64,000 nt of DNA from Myroides guanonis (GTDB lineage Bacteria > Bacteroidota > Bacteroidia > Flavobacteriales > Flavobacteriaceae): NCBI RefSeq assembly GCF_900114085.1, contig NZ_FORU01000009.1, forward strand, positions 1-64,000. Reading direction: 5' to 3'. This document shows, in pieces, positions 33,244 to 44,483 of the stretch (positions within the stretch are counted from its first letter, which is position 1; the number at the start of each line of letters is the position of its first letter). Under the pieces are notes generated by a model. The model was not told the origin of the DNA, ran no database searches, and saw only the letters and a program-made list of their open reading frames with translations. A program made the translations under genes and the position numbers.

Positions 33244-34089
33244 ATGAAAATTAGAGAGTTTAAATCAGAATTTATAAGTCGGTTAGAAAATATTTACGAT
33301 AGCTCGGAAGTAGATTCTTTTTTTTCTATTTGCTTGGAGAATATTGAAGGGAAAACTAGGTTTGATTTAATGTTAGACCGAGATTTAGAAATTAAAAAAT
33401 CTGAGTTATGGGAAAAAGTGATAGAGCAGTTAGTGAAAGAAAGACCAATTCAGTATATTTTTAAGCAAGCTCATTTTTATGGGCTGATTTTTAATGTTGA
33501 TGAAAATGTGCTGGTTCCACGGCCTGAGACGGAAGAATTAGTAGAATGGGTTATTAATTCAGTGTCAGATAAGGGGGAGCCAATTAAAATCTTAGACATT
33601 GGAACGGGAAGTGGTTGTATTGCCATTAGTTTGGCGAGACATCTGCCTAATGCTAAAATATATGCTATGGATATTTCTGAAAAGGCATTAGAAATAGCAA
33701 TGAGTAACGCTTTGTTAAATAAAGTAGATGTAACTTTTATTCATCAAGATGTCTTAGCCTTACAAAGTTTATCAGAGTCTTTTGATATTATTGTTTCTAA
33801 CCCTCCTTATGTTAGGAATCTTGAGAAAGTAGAAATTCATAATAATGTTTTGAATTATGAACCTCATTTAGCACTTTTTGTAGAGGATGATAATGCTTTA
33901 GTTTTCTATGAAAAGATTGTATCATTGGCATCTTCAGAACTAAAAAAGGGAGGTATGTTATTTTTTGAGATAAACCAGTATTTAGGGGATGAGACAGTCA
34001 AATTGTTTCATTCAGATCTTTTTAAAGAAGTTGTTTTGAAAAAAGATATTATGCAAAATGATAGAATGATTAGGGCGTTTAAGAAGTGA
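33244..34089 (+). CDS. prmC: Release factor glutamine N5-methyltransferase PrmC
   Basis: It methylates the Gln of the GGQ motif in RF1 and RF2, raising release activity; RF2 is encoded in this window at 24784-25891. The 281 residues have an N-terminal helical domain (about 1-75), the SAM-binding DIGTGSGC (118-125) and the catalytic N186-P-P-Y189. It diverges from ribD across a 70-base gap. A standard monocistronic housekeeping gene. Confidence 0.94.
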   Translation: MKIREFKSEFISRLENIYDSSEVDSFFSICLENIEGKTRFDLMLDRDLEIKKSELWEKVIEQLVKERPIQYIFKQAHFYGLIFNVDENVLVPRPETEELVEWVINSVSDKGEPIKILDIGTGSGCIAISLARHLPNAKIYAMDISEKALEIAMSNALLNKVDVTFIHQDVLALQSLSESFDIIVSNPPYVRNLEKVEIHNNVLNYEPHLALFVEDDNALVFYEKIVSLASSELKKGGMLFFEINQYLGDETVKLFHSDLFKEVVLKKDIMQNDRMIRAFKK

Positions 34090-34188
34090 TAATCGGCAAT
34101 CAGTTTGCATTATTTTTGAGAAAGTAAAATACTAGTAATTAGATTCAAAAAAATAATGACTAAAAAAAGAAAATAAAATGATTTATAG

Positions 34189-34196
34189 TAATTTTG
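34189..34196 (+). promoter_or_regulatory. -7 promoter element of purC
   Basis: TAATTTTG on the plus strand, 27 bases before the purC ATG at 34224. It overlaps the TTG at 34194, arguing against that start. Confidence 0.5.
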
Positions 34197-34223
34197 AACA
34201 ATAAACACAACATAATAATATAT

Positions 34224-34907
34224 ATGGAATTAATTTACAAAGGAAAGACTAAGGATGTTTACAAGTTGTCAGACAATCAAGTTTTACTAAAATTTAAAGA
34301 TGATGTAACTGGTGTGAATGGAGTATTTGATCCAGGAGCAAATACAGTCGGATTAACAATTGATGGAGTAGGTAGGTCTGGTTTGAAAATGACTAGTTAT
34401 TTCTTTGAGAAATTGGAAAAAACGGGAATTCCTACTCATTATATTTCTTCTGATATAGATGAAGTTTCTATGACAGTTAAGCAGGCAAAGGCTTTTGGGA
34501 AAGGGTTAGAGGTTATCTGTAGATATAGAGCTGTAGGAAGTTTTATTAGAAGATATGGGGCTTATTGTGAGGAGGGTATGCCTCTTGATAAATTTGTAGA
34601 AGTTACTATCAAGGATGATGAGAGAGGTGATCCAACTATTTCAAAAGATGCATTGGTTATGTTGCAAGTATTATCTGATGAGGATTATGAAAAAATAAAA
34701 ACCCTTACTAAAGAAATCTGTGATGTTGTTAAAGCAGAGTTAGCTCAAAAAGATTTAGAACTTTATGATATTAAATTGGAGTTTGGAAAAGACAAAGAAA
34801 CAGACGAAATTATTTTAATTGACGAAATTTCTGGTGGTAATATGCGTGTTTATCAAGCAGGAAATTATATTACACCAATGGAACTTGAAAAAGCTTTTTT
34901 GGGTTAA
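34224..34907 (+). CDS. purC: SAICAR synthetase (phosphoribosylaminoimidazole-succinocarboxamide synthase)
   Basis: It joins CAIR and aspartate with ATP in purine synthesis. The 227 residues begin MELIYKGKTKDVYKL, the family's nucleotide-binding loop, followed by a segment around GVNGVFDPGANT and by LEVICRYRAVGSF (about 82-94). LIDEISGGNMRVY near the end fits the ATP site. The ATG at 34224 is chosen because an upstream TTG (34194) lies in the promoter element. purA, another purine gene, lies at 43188-44462. Confidence 0.93.
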   Translation: MELIYKGKTKDVYKLSDNQVLLKFKDDVTGVNGVFDPGANTVGLTIDGVGRSGLKMTSYFFEKLEKTGIPTHYISSDIDEVSMTVKQAKAFGKGLEVICRYRAVGSFIRRYGAYCEEGMPLDKFVEVTIKDDERGDPTISKDALVMLQVLSDEDYEKIKTLTKEICDVVKAELAQKDLELYDIKLEFGKDKETDEIILIDEISGGNMRVYQAGNYITPMELEKAFLG

Positions 34908-34927
34908 TAAGATAACTATGAATAATA

Positions 34928-34962
34928 AAAAAAGGCAACCTTCTTTTAGGTTGCCTTTTTTT
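34928..34962. terminator. Bidirectional terminator between purC and the DUF349 gene
   Basis: GGCAACCT (34934-34941) pairs with AGGTTGCC (34948-34955) around TCTTTT, with six A before and eight T after. Confidence 0.88.
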
Positions 34963-34974
34963 TATTTGTATGAT

Positions 34975-36867
34975 TTAAAACTCTATGTTTTTTAGATGAT
35001 CAAGTTTTGATTTCCAACTTTGTAATTCATCTTCATGTTTTTTAATGCTTTTTCTCACCTCTTTAATAAAAGGATTGTCTTCTGTTGCATTAGAGATGAA
35101 TTGTATGTTGTTTTCTAGTTGTAATATATTTGAGTGTATTTCTTCAATTTTTCTTTGTAAGAATAACACCTCTTGTTGTATTTTGTATTTGTCGTTTTGT
35201 CCAACTAAATCATCTATTCTATTATTAAACCTTACAGATTCGGCTTCTCTTTTAGTTAGGCTTAGTTTTTTAAATAATACATCAAGTACTCTGTTGAATT
35301 TTGATTCAATAAAACGCTTACTAGAACTTACTTTTCCAAGAGATTTCCAATTCTGAATATGGTTTTTAATTTCATCCAAATCTGTTTTATGGTCTCCTGA
35401 AAGCATGAAACCTTTAAGAAGTTCTAAGTATTCTTTCTTTTTATTATAGGCAATGGCTTCATTCTCATCTTCTTTGTTTCTTTCTTCATGTAACCTATTG
35501 AAATAATGATTGCAAGCTTCTCTAAATTGCTTCCAAAGAGCAGCATCATGTTTTCTTGGAGTACGTCCGATTGATTTCCATTCCTCTTGAATTTCTTTCA
35601 TAACAGGAGTGACTGTATTGAAATCTTCACTGTTTTTGAGCTCTTCAGCCTTTTTAATAAGATCCAACTTTTTATTTAAGTTGTCTTGTTGGTTGTGCTT
35701 GAGTGATTTGTAAAAGTTGTTTTTGTTAGTGTTGAAGTTTCTACCAGCAAGTTTAAAAAGCTTCCAAACTTCATCCGTATTTTCGGCTGGAACTTTACCA
35801 ATAGTGTAAAATTGAGATTTTAGATCTTCAATTTCGACTATTTTCTTTTGCCAATCACTGTGGGATGCATAATTTTCTTTTGATATAATATCTATTTGAG
35901 AAATTAGAGAAACTTTAATACGTAAGTTGTCTAATTCTACTTGTCTAAGCTGCTCAAATACTTCTTCTTTTTTGTCATAAAGTTGACTGCTTAGGTCGCT
36001 GAATTTAGCCCATATTTCCTCTCTTATTTCTCGATCTACTGGACCTATTTCCTCTTTCCAAATTCGGTGAAGTGTTCTTAGTTCCCTATAGGCTTTGATT
36101 ATGTCATCTTCATTAAGAAGTTCTTCAGCACGTGTAATAATCTTCTGTTTTTGTTCTAGATTGTATTTAAAATCAAGATCTCTTGATGCTCTATCTAGAT
36201 GTAGTTGATCATAAAATCTTTCAATGTGAAAATGATAATTATTCCAAACATGGTTGTATTTATCTTTGGGAATAGGACCAGCATTTTTCCATTCTTCTCT
36301 AAGAGTTGAAATTGATTTTAACGCATCACCCATATTTTCAGAATTGTCAACCAAAGATCTAATGCTTTCGATAATTGATAATCGTTTTTCAAGGTTGTTA
36401 ATTAGATTCTTTTCAAGATCTTTAAAGTGTGCACTTCTTTTGATTCTATATTCGTTAAATAAAGAGTCAAAAGTATTTTTGAGTGGAAAATGAAAGTCGA
36501 ATTCATGTTCTGAAGCATCTGAATTGTCATTCAAGAATTGATCTTTTTTATCATCCATCAGTTCGTTGAACTTTTGTAAAAAAGTCTTTTTAATTTCTTC
36601 AACGTGCTCTTTGATAAGAGTAACTTTATATTTTGAAATTAACTCTTTTAATTGCTCTACAAGCAATTCTAAACTCAGATTTTCATAATCTGTTTTTGGA
36701 AGATCGCTGGTTTCCTCAATAGTATGAGATTCATTGTCAGCTGCATTGAAATCTTCAATATTTTGAAGGGCAATTTCTTTTTGAGATGAGTTATTACTAG
36801 TTGATTGCGCGCTGTTTATAGCTTCAACTGTTTGTTGCTCTTGGTGATCATTGTTTTCTTCTAACAT
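34975..36867 (-). CDS. DUF349 repeat protein
   Basis: A 630-residue, strongly charged, mostly helical protein. After an acidic, Ser/Asn/Gln-rich N-terminus (about 1-55) it carries repeated DUF349 units, each about 70 residues with a W-x-x-x-G-x-x-P/R pattern: EEWKNAGPIPKDKYNHVW, RIWKEEIGPVDREIREEIW, SQFYTIGKVPAENTDEVW, EEWKSIGRTPRKHDAALW and QNWKSLGKVSSSKRFIESKF. It ends in a coiled coil (about 560-628). DUF349 proteins are common in Bacteroidota and have no agreed function. The gene stands alone, convergent with purC. Confidence 0.88.
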   Translation of the reverse strand: MLEENNDHQEQQTVEAINSAQSTSNNSSQKEIALQNIEDFNAADNESHTIEETSDLPKTDYENLSLELLVEQLKELISKYKVTLIKEHVEEIKKTFLQKFNELMDDKKDQFLNDNSDASEHEFDFHFPLKNTFDSLFNEYRIKRSAHFKDLEKNLINNLEKRLSIIESIRSLVDNSENMGDALKSISTLREEWKNAGPIPKDKYNHVWNNYHFHIERFYDQLHLDRASRDLDFKYNLEQKQKIITRAEELLNEDDIIKAYRELRTLHRIWKEEIGPVDREIREEIWAKFSDLSSQLYDKKEEVFEQLRQVELDNLRIKVSLISQIDIISKENYASHSDWQKKIVEIEDLKSQFYTIGKVPAENTDEVWKLFKLAGRNFNTNKNNFYKSLKHNQQDNLNKKLDLIKKAEELKNSEDFNTVTPVMKEIQEEWKSIGRTPRKHDAALWKQFREACNHYFNRLHEERNKEDENEAIAYNKKKEYLELLKGFMLSGDHKTDLDEIKNHIQNWKSLGKVSSSKRFIESKFNRVLDVLFKKLSLTKREAESVRFNNRIDDLVGQNDKYKIQQEVLFLQRKIEEIHSNILQLENNIQFISNATEDNPFIKEVRKSIKKHEDELQSWKSKLDHLKNIEF

Positions 36868-36965
36868 TTTATAATGCTTATTGTGTACAAATTGATTTGG
36901 AAAGATACAATATTTTTAACAGAATGGAAAGTTTTATGAATAAAACAGATTCAGTTTTAAATTAT

Positions 36966-37739
36966 TTAATCTCTTGATAGGTTGGGGATAAAGCTTTTCT
37001 TATTCCATATTTTCCAAGCTTTTTCGGCCTGTAATTTTAGCATTAAATACCCATTTTGTGTTTGAGCTCCTTTTAGGGCGGCTAATTTTAAAAATGTTGT
37101 TGTTTCTGGGTTGTATATTAAGTCAAAAACTATATGATTAGGTGTTAGGTAATCATATGGTATTTCAGGCTTGTTATCGATATCTGGAAACGTTCCGAGA
37201 GGAGTTGTATTTATAATGATGGAGTGTTCTGCGATAATTTCTTTTGTTATTTGTTCGTATGTATATAAACCCTCTTGCGGAGTTCTAGAAACTAGCTTAA
37301 AACCTATTCCCATTTTTCTTAAAGCAAATTCTATTGCTTTACTAGCTCCTCCTGTTCCTAATATTAGTGCTTTATCATGGTGTGGTTTTAGCATAGGTTT
37401 TAGTGCTTTGGAAAAACCATACCAATCAGTATTGTATCCTTTTAATTTGCCTTTACTGCTAATTTTTATTGTATTAACAGCTCCTATTTGAATTGCTTTT
37501 TTTGAAAGAACATCCAAGTAGGGTATGATAGCTTGCTTATAGGGGATTGTGACATTTAAACCACTAAGGTTGTCATTGTTTTCTAAAACTTTTATAAATT
37601 CGCTAATAGAGTCAATATCAAAATTAGTATATTCTGAATTTGAAATTTTCTCCTTTTTAAACTTAGTATTAAAATAGTTAGCAGAAAAAGAATAGGATAT
37701 ATTTTTACCTATAAGACCATATAGTTTGATTTTTGCCAT
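36966..37739 (-). CDS. aroE: Shikimate dehydrogenase
   Basis: It reduces 3-dehydroshikimate with NADPH in aromatic amino acid synthesis. The 257 residues begin KLYGLIGKNISYSFSANYF, the substrate-binding S-x-S region. K68 in NVTIPYK and D105 in GYNTDW are the catalytic pair, and GTGGASKAI (about 127-135) is the NADP loop. It starts six bases after the DUF368 stop and is probably the last gene of that transcript. Confidence 0.93.
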   Translation of the reverse strand: MAKIKLYGLIGKNISYSFSANYFNTKFKKEKISNSEYTNFDIDSISEFIKVLENNDNLSGLNVTIPYKQAIIPYLDVLSKKAIQIGAVNTIKISSKGKLKGYNTDWYGFSKALKPMLKPHHDKALILGTGGASKAIEFALRKMGIGFKLVSRTPQEGLYTYEQITKEIIAEHSIIINTTPLGTFPDIDNKPEIPYDYLTPNHIVFDLIYNPETTTFLKLAALKGAQTQNGYLMLKLQAEKAWKIWNKKSFIPNLSRD

Positions 37740-37745
37740 AATGTT

Positions 37746-38711
37746 TTATGCAACTTTATATTTTGCTAACTTTTCTAACATCAAAATTAAGAAAATTCCT
37801 AAAATGCAAAGCAATCCAACCAAGACTATTTGTGGATCTCCATCAAAATGAATTGGATTTATGTTTTTTTCTACCAGTGGAACAATTTTTCCATGTGAAT
37901 CCGACGTAGATTCAAGAACTTCTTTCCATGGCCATAGTTTATTCAAAGAACCGATCATAAAACCTATAAGAATAGAGAAGGTTAAGTTTTTATGATTTGT
38001 AAACATCCAATTTAAAACTTTAGAGAATATTTTTATACCAAGAAGTGCTCCTATAGCAAACGTCATGATTTTTAGAAGAATAGGGTAGAGTAACTCCCAA
38101 TTCCAATTAAATGTATTTTCTCGTAGGCTGTTTAATAGACCTATAACAGTTTTGTAAGAACCCATTAAAAGTAAAATAAAAGCACCAGATATACCTGGTA
38201 ATATCATAGCAATGATTGCTATAAAACCAGAGATGAAAAGATAGAAATAAGAATCCATAGCTGTCGAGGGTTTCATTATGGTGATAAGGTAGGCTACTAT
38301 TGCGCCAATCACCAATCCTATTCCATTTTTGAGAGTCCAATTACTAACTTCCTTCCACATTATAACAATACTGGCAATTACTAATCCAAAAAAGAACGCC
38401 CAGACTAATACCGGTTTTTCTTGTAATAAATGAGTAATAAGTTTTGCAAAGCTGAGAATACTTATAAAAACACCTATTAATAAAGAAACTAAAAAACTTC
38501 CGTTTAATTGTCTCCACGTAGCCTTTATACCTTCATTTTTAAAGGTTGTGATTAAACTAAAATTAACTCCGTTTATTGATTTTATTAATTCTTCATAGAT
38601 TCCTGAAATAAAAGCTATTGTTCCCCCTGAAACACCAGGGACTACATCAGCAGCTCCAATTGCCATTCCTTTTAATGTTATTATAAGGTAGTCAGGAAAT
38701 ATTTTTCTCAT
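37746..38711 (-). CDS. DUF368 membrane protein, probable undecaprenyl-phosphate transporter (PopT-type)
   Basis: A 321-residue membrane protein with about eight to nine helices and the DUF368 signature GAADVVPGVSGGTIAFISGIYE (about 18-39); a second PG-x-SG motif (LPGISGAFILLLMG) lies near 169-182. DUF368 proteins have been linked to recycling the lipid carrier undecaprenyl phosphate across the inner membrane. The duplicated PG-SG motif fits an inverted-repeat transporter. It sits between a TPR gene and aroE with short gaps. Confidence 0.85.
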   Translation of the reverse strand: MRKIFPDYLIITLKGMAIGAADVVPGVSGGTIAFISGIYEELIKSINGVNFSLITTFKNEGIKATWRQLNGSFLVSLLIGVFISILSFAKLITHLLQEKPVLVWAFFFGLVIASIVIMWKEVSNWTLKNGIGLVIGAIVAYLITIMKPSTAMDSYFYLFISGFIAIIAMILPGISGAFILLLMGSYKTVIGLLNSLRENTFNWNWELLYPILLKIMTFAIGALLGIKIFSKVLNWMFTNHKNLTFSILIGFMIGSLNKLWPWKEVLESTSDSHGKIVPLVEKNINPIHFDGDPQIVLVGLLCILGIFLILMLEKLAKYKVA

Positions 38712-38738
38712 ATAATTTTCTTTATAGGTGAGACTAGT

Positions 38739-40151
38739 TTAATCTAAAGATTTACTGTCTTTATTGTATTTGGCAATTATGTTTTGAATTATTGGATTTT
38801 CCCAAACAAGAGGGAAGTTGTTTTGTAGGATTTCTACACTTTTATAATCTTTATTTAAAGCTATAGTAAGGTGATAAGTTCCTTTTGAATATTCATTCAA
38901 AATAAAATATACTGCTGCTAATCTACATTCTACAGAAGCATGGTCATTGTGGAATTCAGAGATTTGAAGTAATTTTTCAATTGCACCGTCATAATCACCT
39001 AAAATGCACAATAAGTCTGCCCAATCTAACCAGTGTTCTAGAGAGAACTCTCCACATTCGGCGGCGTTTTTATAACCTATTTCAGCATCTTTAAATTGAA
39101 GTAACGTTTTGTTGAACAAAGCGTATCTTACCCAATATTTTTCATTTTGGTCGTCAATTTGAATTGCTTTTTTCAAATAGAATAATGCTTTTTTGAATCT
39201 TTCAAGCGTAACATATAAGTCGGCAATTGCAATCCATGCTTTATCTAGTGATGGGTCTTCATGTATAGCATCTTTGTAATATTTCTTTGCTAAAACATAT
39301 TCTTCCAATTTTTCATAACAGTTCCCAATTCGCAATAAGGCGTATGAAGTAGGAGCATCTAATTCAATAGTCATTAAGTAACTTTCGATTGCTTCCTTAT
39401 ATTTTTTTTGTTTCTCTTGAGCTTTTCCTTTTTCCATATAAGCACCTATAAAATGCTCGTCAATGAGTGTAGCATAATCGAAAGCCCATACTGCTTTATC
39501 AAAATCTTTTAAAGTGAAAAATTGACGTCCTAATTGATGCCAAGCTATTTCACTATATGGATTGCTATTTATAAATTCTTCTAGGAAAGTTATTGCTTCT
39601 TTATTCTCGTCTAAAAAATCAAAACAATATACAATGTTGTATAAGGCGGATTGGTCTTCAATATCATATTTTAGACACAGAATAAAGCTTTCCTTGGCTT
39701 TTTGAATTTCATCAACAAAAAGATACTCCATTCCTAATAAAGAATAAACGTCAGGAAAGTCTTCTGTATATTTAAGAGCGGTTTGAAGAGATTTAATCGC
39801 TTCATGATGCAATCCTTTTTTTGAATAAATATTAGCTCTTTGGATATAAATTTCTTCGTTGTTAGATTCGATTTCCTCTAATTCATTTAGGAGTCTATCA
39901 GCTAGTTCTAATTTATCTTGGAAAATAAAAAGTTCCACCTGCACCAATTTTAATCCTGTTGAATGAGGATGCTGGTCGAGACCTAGATTAAGAGCTTTTT
40001 TAGCTAAATTCAATTTGCCAGAATCTAAATAGTGTAGTATTATGTTTTCAAACTCTTCTGAATCAAAGAATAAGACCTTGTTGGTTTTTAGCATTGATTC
40101 AAAACGGGAAAGCGATAAATTGTACTCTTCTTCTTCGTTATCTAAATACAT
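38739..40151 (-). CDS. Tetratricopeptide-repeat protein
   Basis: A helical repeat protein of about 470 residues, a protein-protein interaction scaffold in the cytoplasm (no signal peptide). Many 34-residue TPR units are visible, with the W/Y-LG-G-A-F-A-P spacing, for example ALKYTEDFPDVYSLLGMEYL, SEIAWHQLGRQFFTLKDF and DKAWIAIADLYVTLERFKKAL. ATG at 40151 (MYLDNEEEEYN) is preferred to TTG 40193: a TAACTTTA element at 40173-40180 fits the ATG. It is probably in the same transcript as the aminotransferase gene upstream and DUF368 downstream (27-base gap). Confidence 0.85.
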   Translation of the reverse strand: MYLDNEEEEYNLSLSRFESMLKTNKVLFFDSEEFENIILHYLDSGKLNLAKKALNLGLDQHPHSTGLKLVQVELFIFQDKLELADRLLNELEEIESNNEEIYIQRANIYSKKGLHHEAIKSLQTALKYTEDFPDVYSLLGMEYLFVDEIQKAKESFILCLKYDIEDQSALYNIVYCFDFLDENKEAITFLEEFINSNPYSEIAWHQLGRQFFTLKDFDKAVWAFDYATLIDEHFIGAYMEKGKAQEKQKKYKEAIESYLMTIELDAPTSYALLRIGNCYEKLEEYVLAKKYYKDAIHEDPSLDKAWIAIADLYVTLERFKKALFYLKKAIQIDDQNEKYWVRYALFNKTLLQFKDAEIGYKNAAECGEFSLEHWLDWADLLCILGDYDGAIEKLLQISEFHNDHASVECRLAAVYFILNEYSKGTYHLTIALNKDYKSVEILQNNFPLVWENPIIQNIIAKYNKDSKSLD

Positions 40152-40214
40152 AGTAAAATTATAGAGTTTGCATAAAGTTACTTCAAATTCCAATAATTTG
40201 AAAGTAAAATAATG

Positions 40215-41411
40215 TTATAGTGAGAGTTCTTTTTGAACCTCGTCAAGTGCTTCTAAGATAAGATTACACCCTTCATTGATTTCATCTTCCGAAATTGTTA
40301 GAGGTGGAGTAATACGTATAGCTTTTCCTTCAAAAAGAAGCCAGAATAATATCACACCTTTTTCCTGACATTTGACAATTACTCGATTGGTTATATCTGC
40401 ACTTAATGTCATTGGTGCTAGCATTAGACCTTTTCCTCGAATGTCTGTTATTAAGGGATGAACTAGACGCTTTCTAAATATTTTTTCCTTCTCTAAAGCT
40501 AATGGCATTAAATCTGTTTCAACTAATTCTTGTAATGTTGCTAAGCAAGCAGCAGCGATTACGGGATGTCCCCCAAAAGTTGTGATATGTCCAAACTTTG
40601 GATTGTCGAATAATAAATCCATGTGTTTTTCATTAGCAGTAAACGCACCTACAGGCATTCCTCCTCCCATACCTTTACCCATGACTATTACATCTGGAAT
40701 TGCATTGTAGTTTTCGAATCCAAACAAAGTACCCGTTCGTCCAAAACCTGGTTGAATTTCATCTAAAATCATTAAAGCTCCAACCTCGTCACAACGTTTT
40801 CTAACTTTTGTTAAGAAGCCATTTTCCGGTTGTAAAAAACCAGCACCTCCTTGAATCGTTTCCAATATAACGCAAGCAGTTTTATTTGTGATCTTTTTTA
40901 AATCTTCCTCACAGTTGAAGTTTATAAAATCTACATCAGGTAATAATGGTCTAAATGCACGTTTACGTTCTTCAAACCCCATAACACTCATGGATCCCAT
41001 AGTATTGCCGTGATATGCATTAAAACATGAAATTAACTGACTGCGACCAGTTACACGTTTTGCGAGTTTCAAAGCCCCTTCTGTCGCTTCAGTACCAGAA
41101 TTGACTAAATAAGTTTTATTAAGGCTAGGAGGTAAGTGCTCAGCTAATAATTTACAAAATGCAACTGCGGGGTCTTGTATATATTCTCCATATACCATTA
41201 CGTGTGCATATTTATCTAATTGGTCTTTAATAGCATTGGTAACTCTTGGGTGTTGATGACCTAGAGTACATGCTGAAACACCAGCTACGAAATCTAAATG
41301 CTTCTGATTATTGGTGTCATATATATAGCTTCCTTTAGCATGAGAGACTTTCATTCCTATAGGATTAGGGGAAGTTTGTGCTTGATATTTTAAAAAATCT
41401 TCTTTCAACAT
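40215..41411 (-). CDS. Class III PLP aminotransferase (acetylornithine/4-aminobutyrate type)
   Basis: A 398-residue fold-type I PLP enzyme of subgroup II. Visible features are VNSGTEATEGALKLAKRVTGR (about 104-124), ILDEIQPGFGRTGTLFGFE (about 216-234) with the ring-binding Asp, and the PLP lysine in VMGKGMGGGMPVGAF. The overall motif set fits acetylornithine, 4-aminobutyrate or related omega-aminotransferases; the substrate cannot be set from sequence, and no arginine genes are near. It follows the OstA-like gene by 28 bases. Confidence 0.87.
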   Translation of the reverse strand: MLKEDFLKYQAQTSPNPIGMKVSHAKGSYIYDTNNQKHLDFVAGVSACTLGHQHPRVTNAIKDQLDKYAHVMVYGEYIQDPAVAFCKLLAEHLPPSLNKTYLVNSGTEATEGALKLAKRVTGRSQLISCFNAYHGNTMGSMSVMGFEERKRAFRPLLPDVDFINFNCEEDLKKITNKTACVILETIQGGAGFLQPENGFLTKVRKRCDEVGALMILDEIQPGFGRTGTLFGFENYNAIPDVIVMGKGMGGGMPVGAFTANEKHMDLLFDNPKFGHITTFGGHPVIAAACLATLQELVETDLMPLALEKEKIFRKRLVHPLITDIRGKGLMLAPMTLSADITNRVIVKCQEKGVILFWLLFEGKAIRITPPLTISEDEINEGCNLILEALDEVQKELSL

Positions 41412-41439
41412 TATGTTTTAAGTTTCTTTTATTGTCTAA

Positions 41440-43077
41440 CTATTGCTTGTTAGTGGGTTGTTTTTCTTTATTGACTTCCAGAGTTTCGCCAAGTACCTCC
41501 ATTGGTTCTTCAGCTTCTTGTCTTTGGATAACACTATTCTCAATGGCTTTACTTTCCAACTCTAATTCAGATTCTGGAAAAATAGCATCTAATGTTAGAA
41601 TACGTTCATCACCTCTCCATTGAAAGTCTTTTAGTTTCTGCGCATTTTCTGGAAGCTCATCTTTTGGATAAATTTCGCTTTTAGGAGCAACCATTAAGGT
41701 TGCTGTTTCAATCTTGTTGTTATCTAATTCAACGTGAATTTGACTGCATATTCCTTTATTGATACCTATAAACTCATCATTATCATTATACATGAAGTAA
41801 ATGATCTCAGCGTTTTTTATCAAATCTAGTTCGTAGAGTTTGTTTTCTTTAAACTTACCGTACATATTAGCACCCTTAACTTGATTAAAACCAGTTCCTA
41901 AAGAATCTTTTTGAATCATAAAGGCATTATTCAGAACTTTTAATGAGTCGAGTTGTTCTGAGATTGGATTGTTTAATAGGTGGATGACCTCTCCTGTAAG
42001 TTGGCTTTCTCCATTCCATAAAACAGGACGGCCTATCATTTGAGTAAGACCAATATTTTGATTCCAATGAATAGAGTCGCTTTTACCGCTCATGTCTGTT
42101 TTAAATATGCGGGCATCATTAAATGCTCTAATAACCCGTTGATCTGTTTTTCCGGTCACAAGTATTCTTTTAGCGTGAAGATAGACAGAGTCTTTTTCTT
42201 CAGTTAAAGCACTTATCAAAGCTTTCTTTGTGACAAACATGGAATCTCTTTCTCTATACATTTCTGCATAGTGACCCTTTATGATAGTCTTGTTTATGGT
42301 ATCTGTTATTCTTACATGATTTGTAGCAGAGGAGAAATCTCTGTTTTTGTCATAATAAATAGAATCTCCTTCAATCTTTCTATCGTCATAAATAATATGA
42401 GAGTTTTTAATTAGTTTTCCTATATCATTTTTTACATCATAGAATCCATTCTCTGTGTAGATATAATTATCCTCATTCGTAATTGTAGAAGGTCCAAAGA
42501 CATAAGAATGCTGAGGAACTTCATAAAAATCGAGGTGATTGGATTTTACTATAGTACCTTGATCGGTGGTAATTGTTACGGAATTGAAGAATTGAAATTT
42601 CTTCTCGGTTAAGAAATATTTACCTGCCTTACTAGTTAAGGTGTTTCCCTTGTTTATAATAGTAGCAAATGAATCATAATGAACTAGATTTTGACCTCTG
42701 TCAAAGTGTAAAGTGTCTGTTTCTAGTGTTGAATCTGGGGAACGCAATAACACATCACCAGTTGCATATGCAAATCCGTTGATGCCATTGTATTCAGCGT
42801 ATTTACTATTCATATGAATAGTATCTCCTTGATTCATAACAACATCACCAAATAGTTTGATATAGTTTTCTTTTTCGAAGAAATAAGCTTTGTTACATTG
42901 TATTAATACACCATCATGTTCCGCAGAAATATTACCACTAAGCATAACTGCGTCTGGTATAATAGCTTCGTTAATTTCACTAAAATCGGAGTGATGGATT
43001 ATAATTTTTTTTGAGTCCTGAGCGGATACAGTATTTGATAAAAAAAATAGTATAAAAAATAGGAAATAGGTCTTCAA
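41440..43077 (-). CDS. OstA/LptA-like lipopolysaccharide transport protein
   Basis: A 545-residue periplasmic protein with a signal peptide (about 1-19) and OstA-type repeats of short beta strands (DGVLIQCNKAYFFEKENYIKLFGDVVM, SKYAEYNGINGFAYATGDVLL, HYAEMYRERDSMFV). These build the jelly-roll bridge that carries LPS to the outer membrane. It is much longer than E. coli LptA (185), as usual in this phylum, where several jelly-roll units are joined. The C-terminus is acidic and Gln-rich. The start codon is TTG at 43077: no in-frame ATG precedes the signal peptide, and a TACATTTG element (43094-43101) lies 16 bases upstream. Confidence 0.88.
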   Translation of the reverse strand: MKTYFLFFILFFLSNTVSAQDSKKIIIHHSDFSEINEAIIPDAVMLSGNISAEHDGVLIQCNKAYFFEKENYIKLFGDVVMNQGDTIHMNSKYAEYNGINGFAYATGDVLLRSPDSTLETDTLHFDRGQNLVHYDSFATIINKGNTLTSKAGKYFLTEKKFQFFNSVTITTDQGTIVKSNHLDFYEVPQHSYVFGPSTITNEDNYIYTENGFYDVKNDIGKLIKNSHIIYDDRKIEGDSIYYDKNRDFSSATNHVRITDTINKTIIKGHYAEMYRERDSMFVTKKALISALTEEKDSVYLHAKRILVTGKTDQRVIRAFNDARIFKTDMSGKSDSIHWNQNIGLTQMIGRPVLWNGESQLTGEVIHLLNNPISEQLDSLKVLNNAFMIQKDSLGTGFNQVKGANMYGKFKENKLYELDLIKNAEIIYFMYNDNDEFIGINKGICSQIHVELDNNKIETATLMVAPKSEIYPKDELPENAQKLKDFQWRGDERILTLDAIFPESELELESKAIENSVIQRQEAEEPMEVLGETLEVNKEKQPTNKQ

Positions 43078-43093
43078 GTCACTAAAATTTCTT

Positions 43094-43101
43094 CAAATGT
43101 A
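43094..43101 (-). promoter_or_regulatory. -7 promoter element of the OstA-like gene
   Basis: TACATTTG on the minus strand, 16 bases before the TTG start at 43077. Confidence 0.5.
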
Positions 43102-43146
43102 ATTAAAAAATTGCTACTAAATTTTTATTAAGAGTATATTATATAA

Positions 43147-43180
43147 TAAAAAAGCATCTCATTAAGATAGAGATGCTTTT
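43147..43180. terminator. Terminator of purA
   Basis: GCATCTC (43154-43160) pairs with GAGATGC (43170-43176), flanked by A and T runs. It lies between the purA stop and the OstA-like gene. Confidence 0.8.
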
Positions 43181-43187
43181 TGAAATA

Positions 43188-44465
<1,278 letters not shown>

Positions 44466-44483
44466 TTATTGTGTTGTTAATTG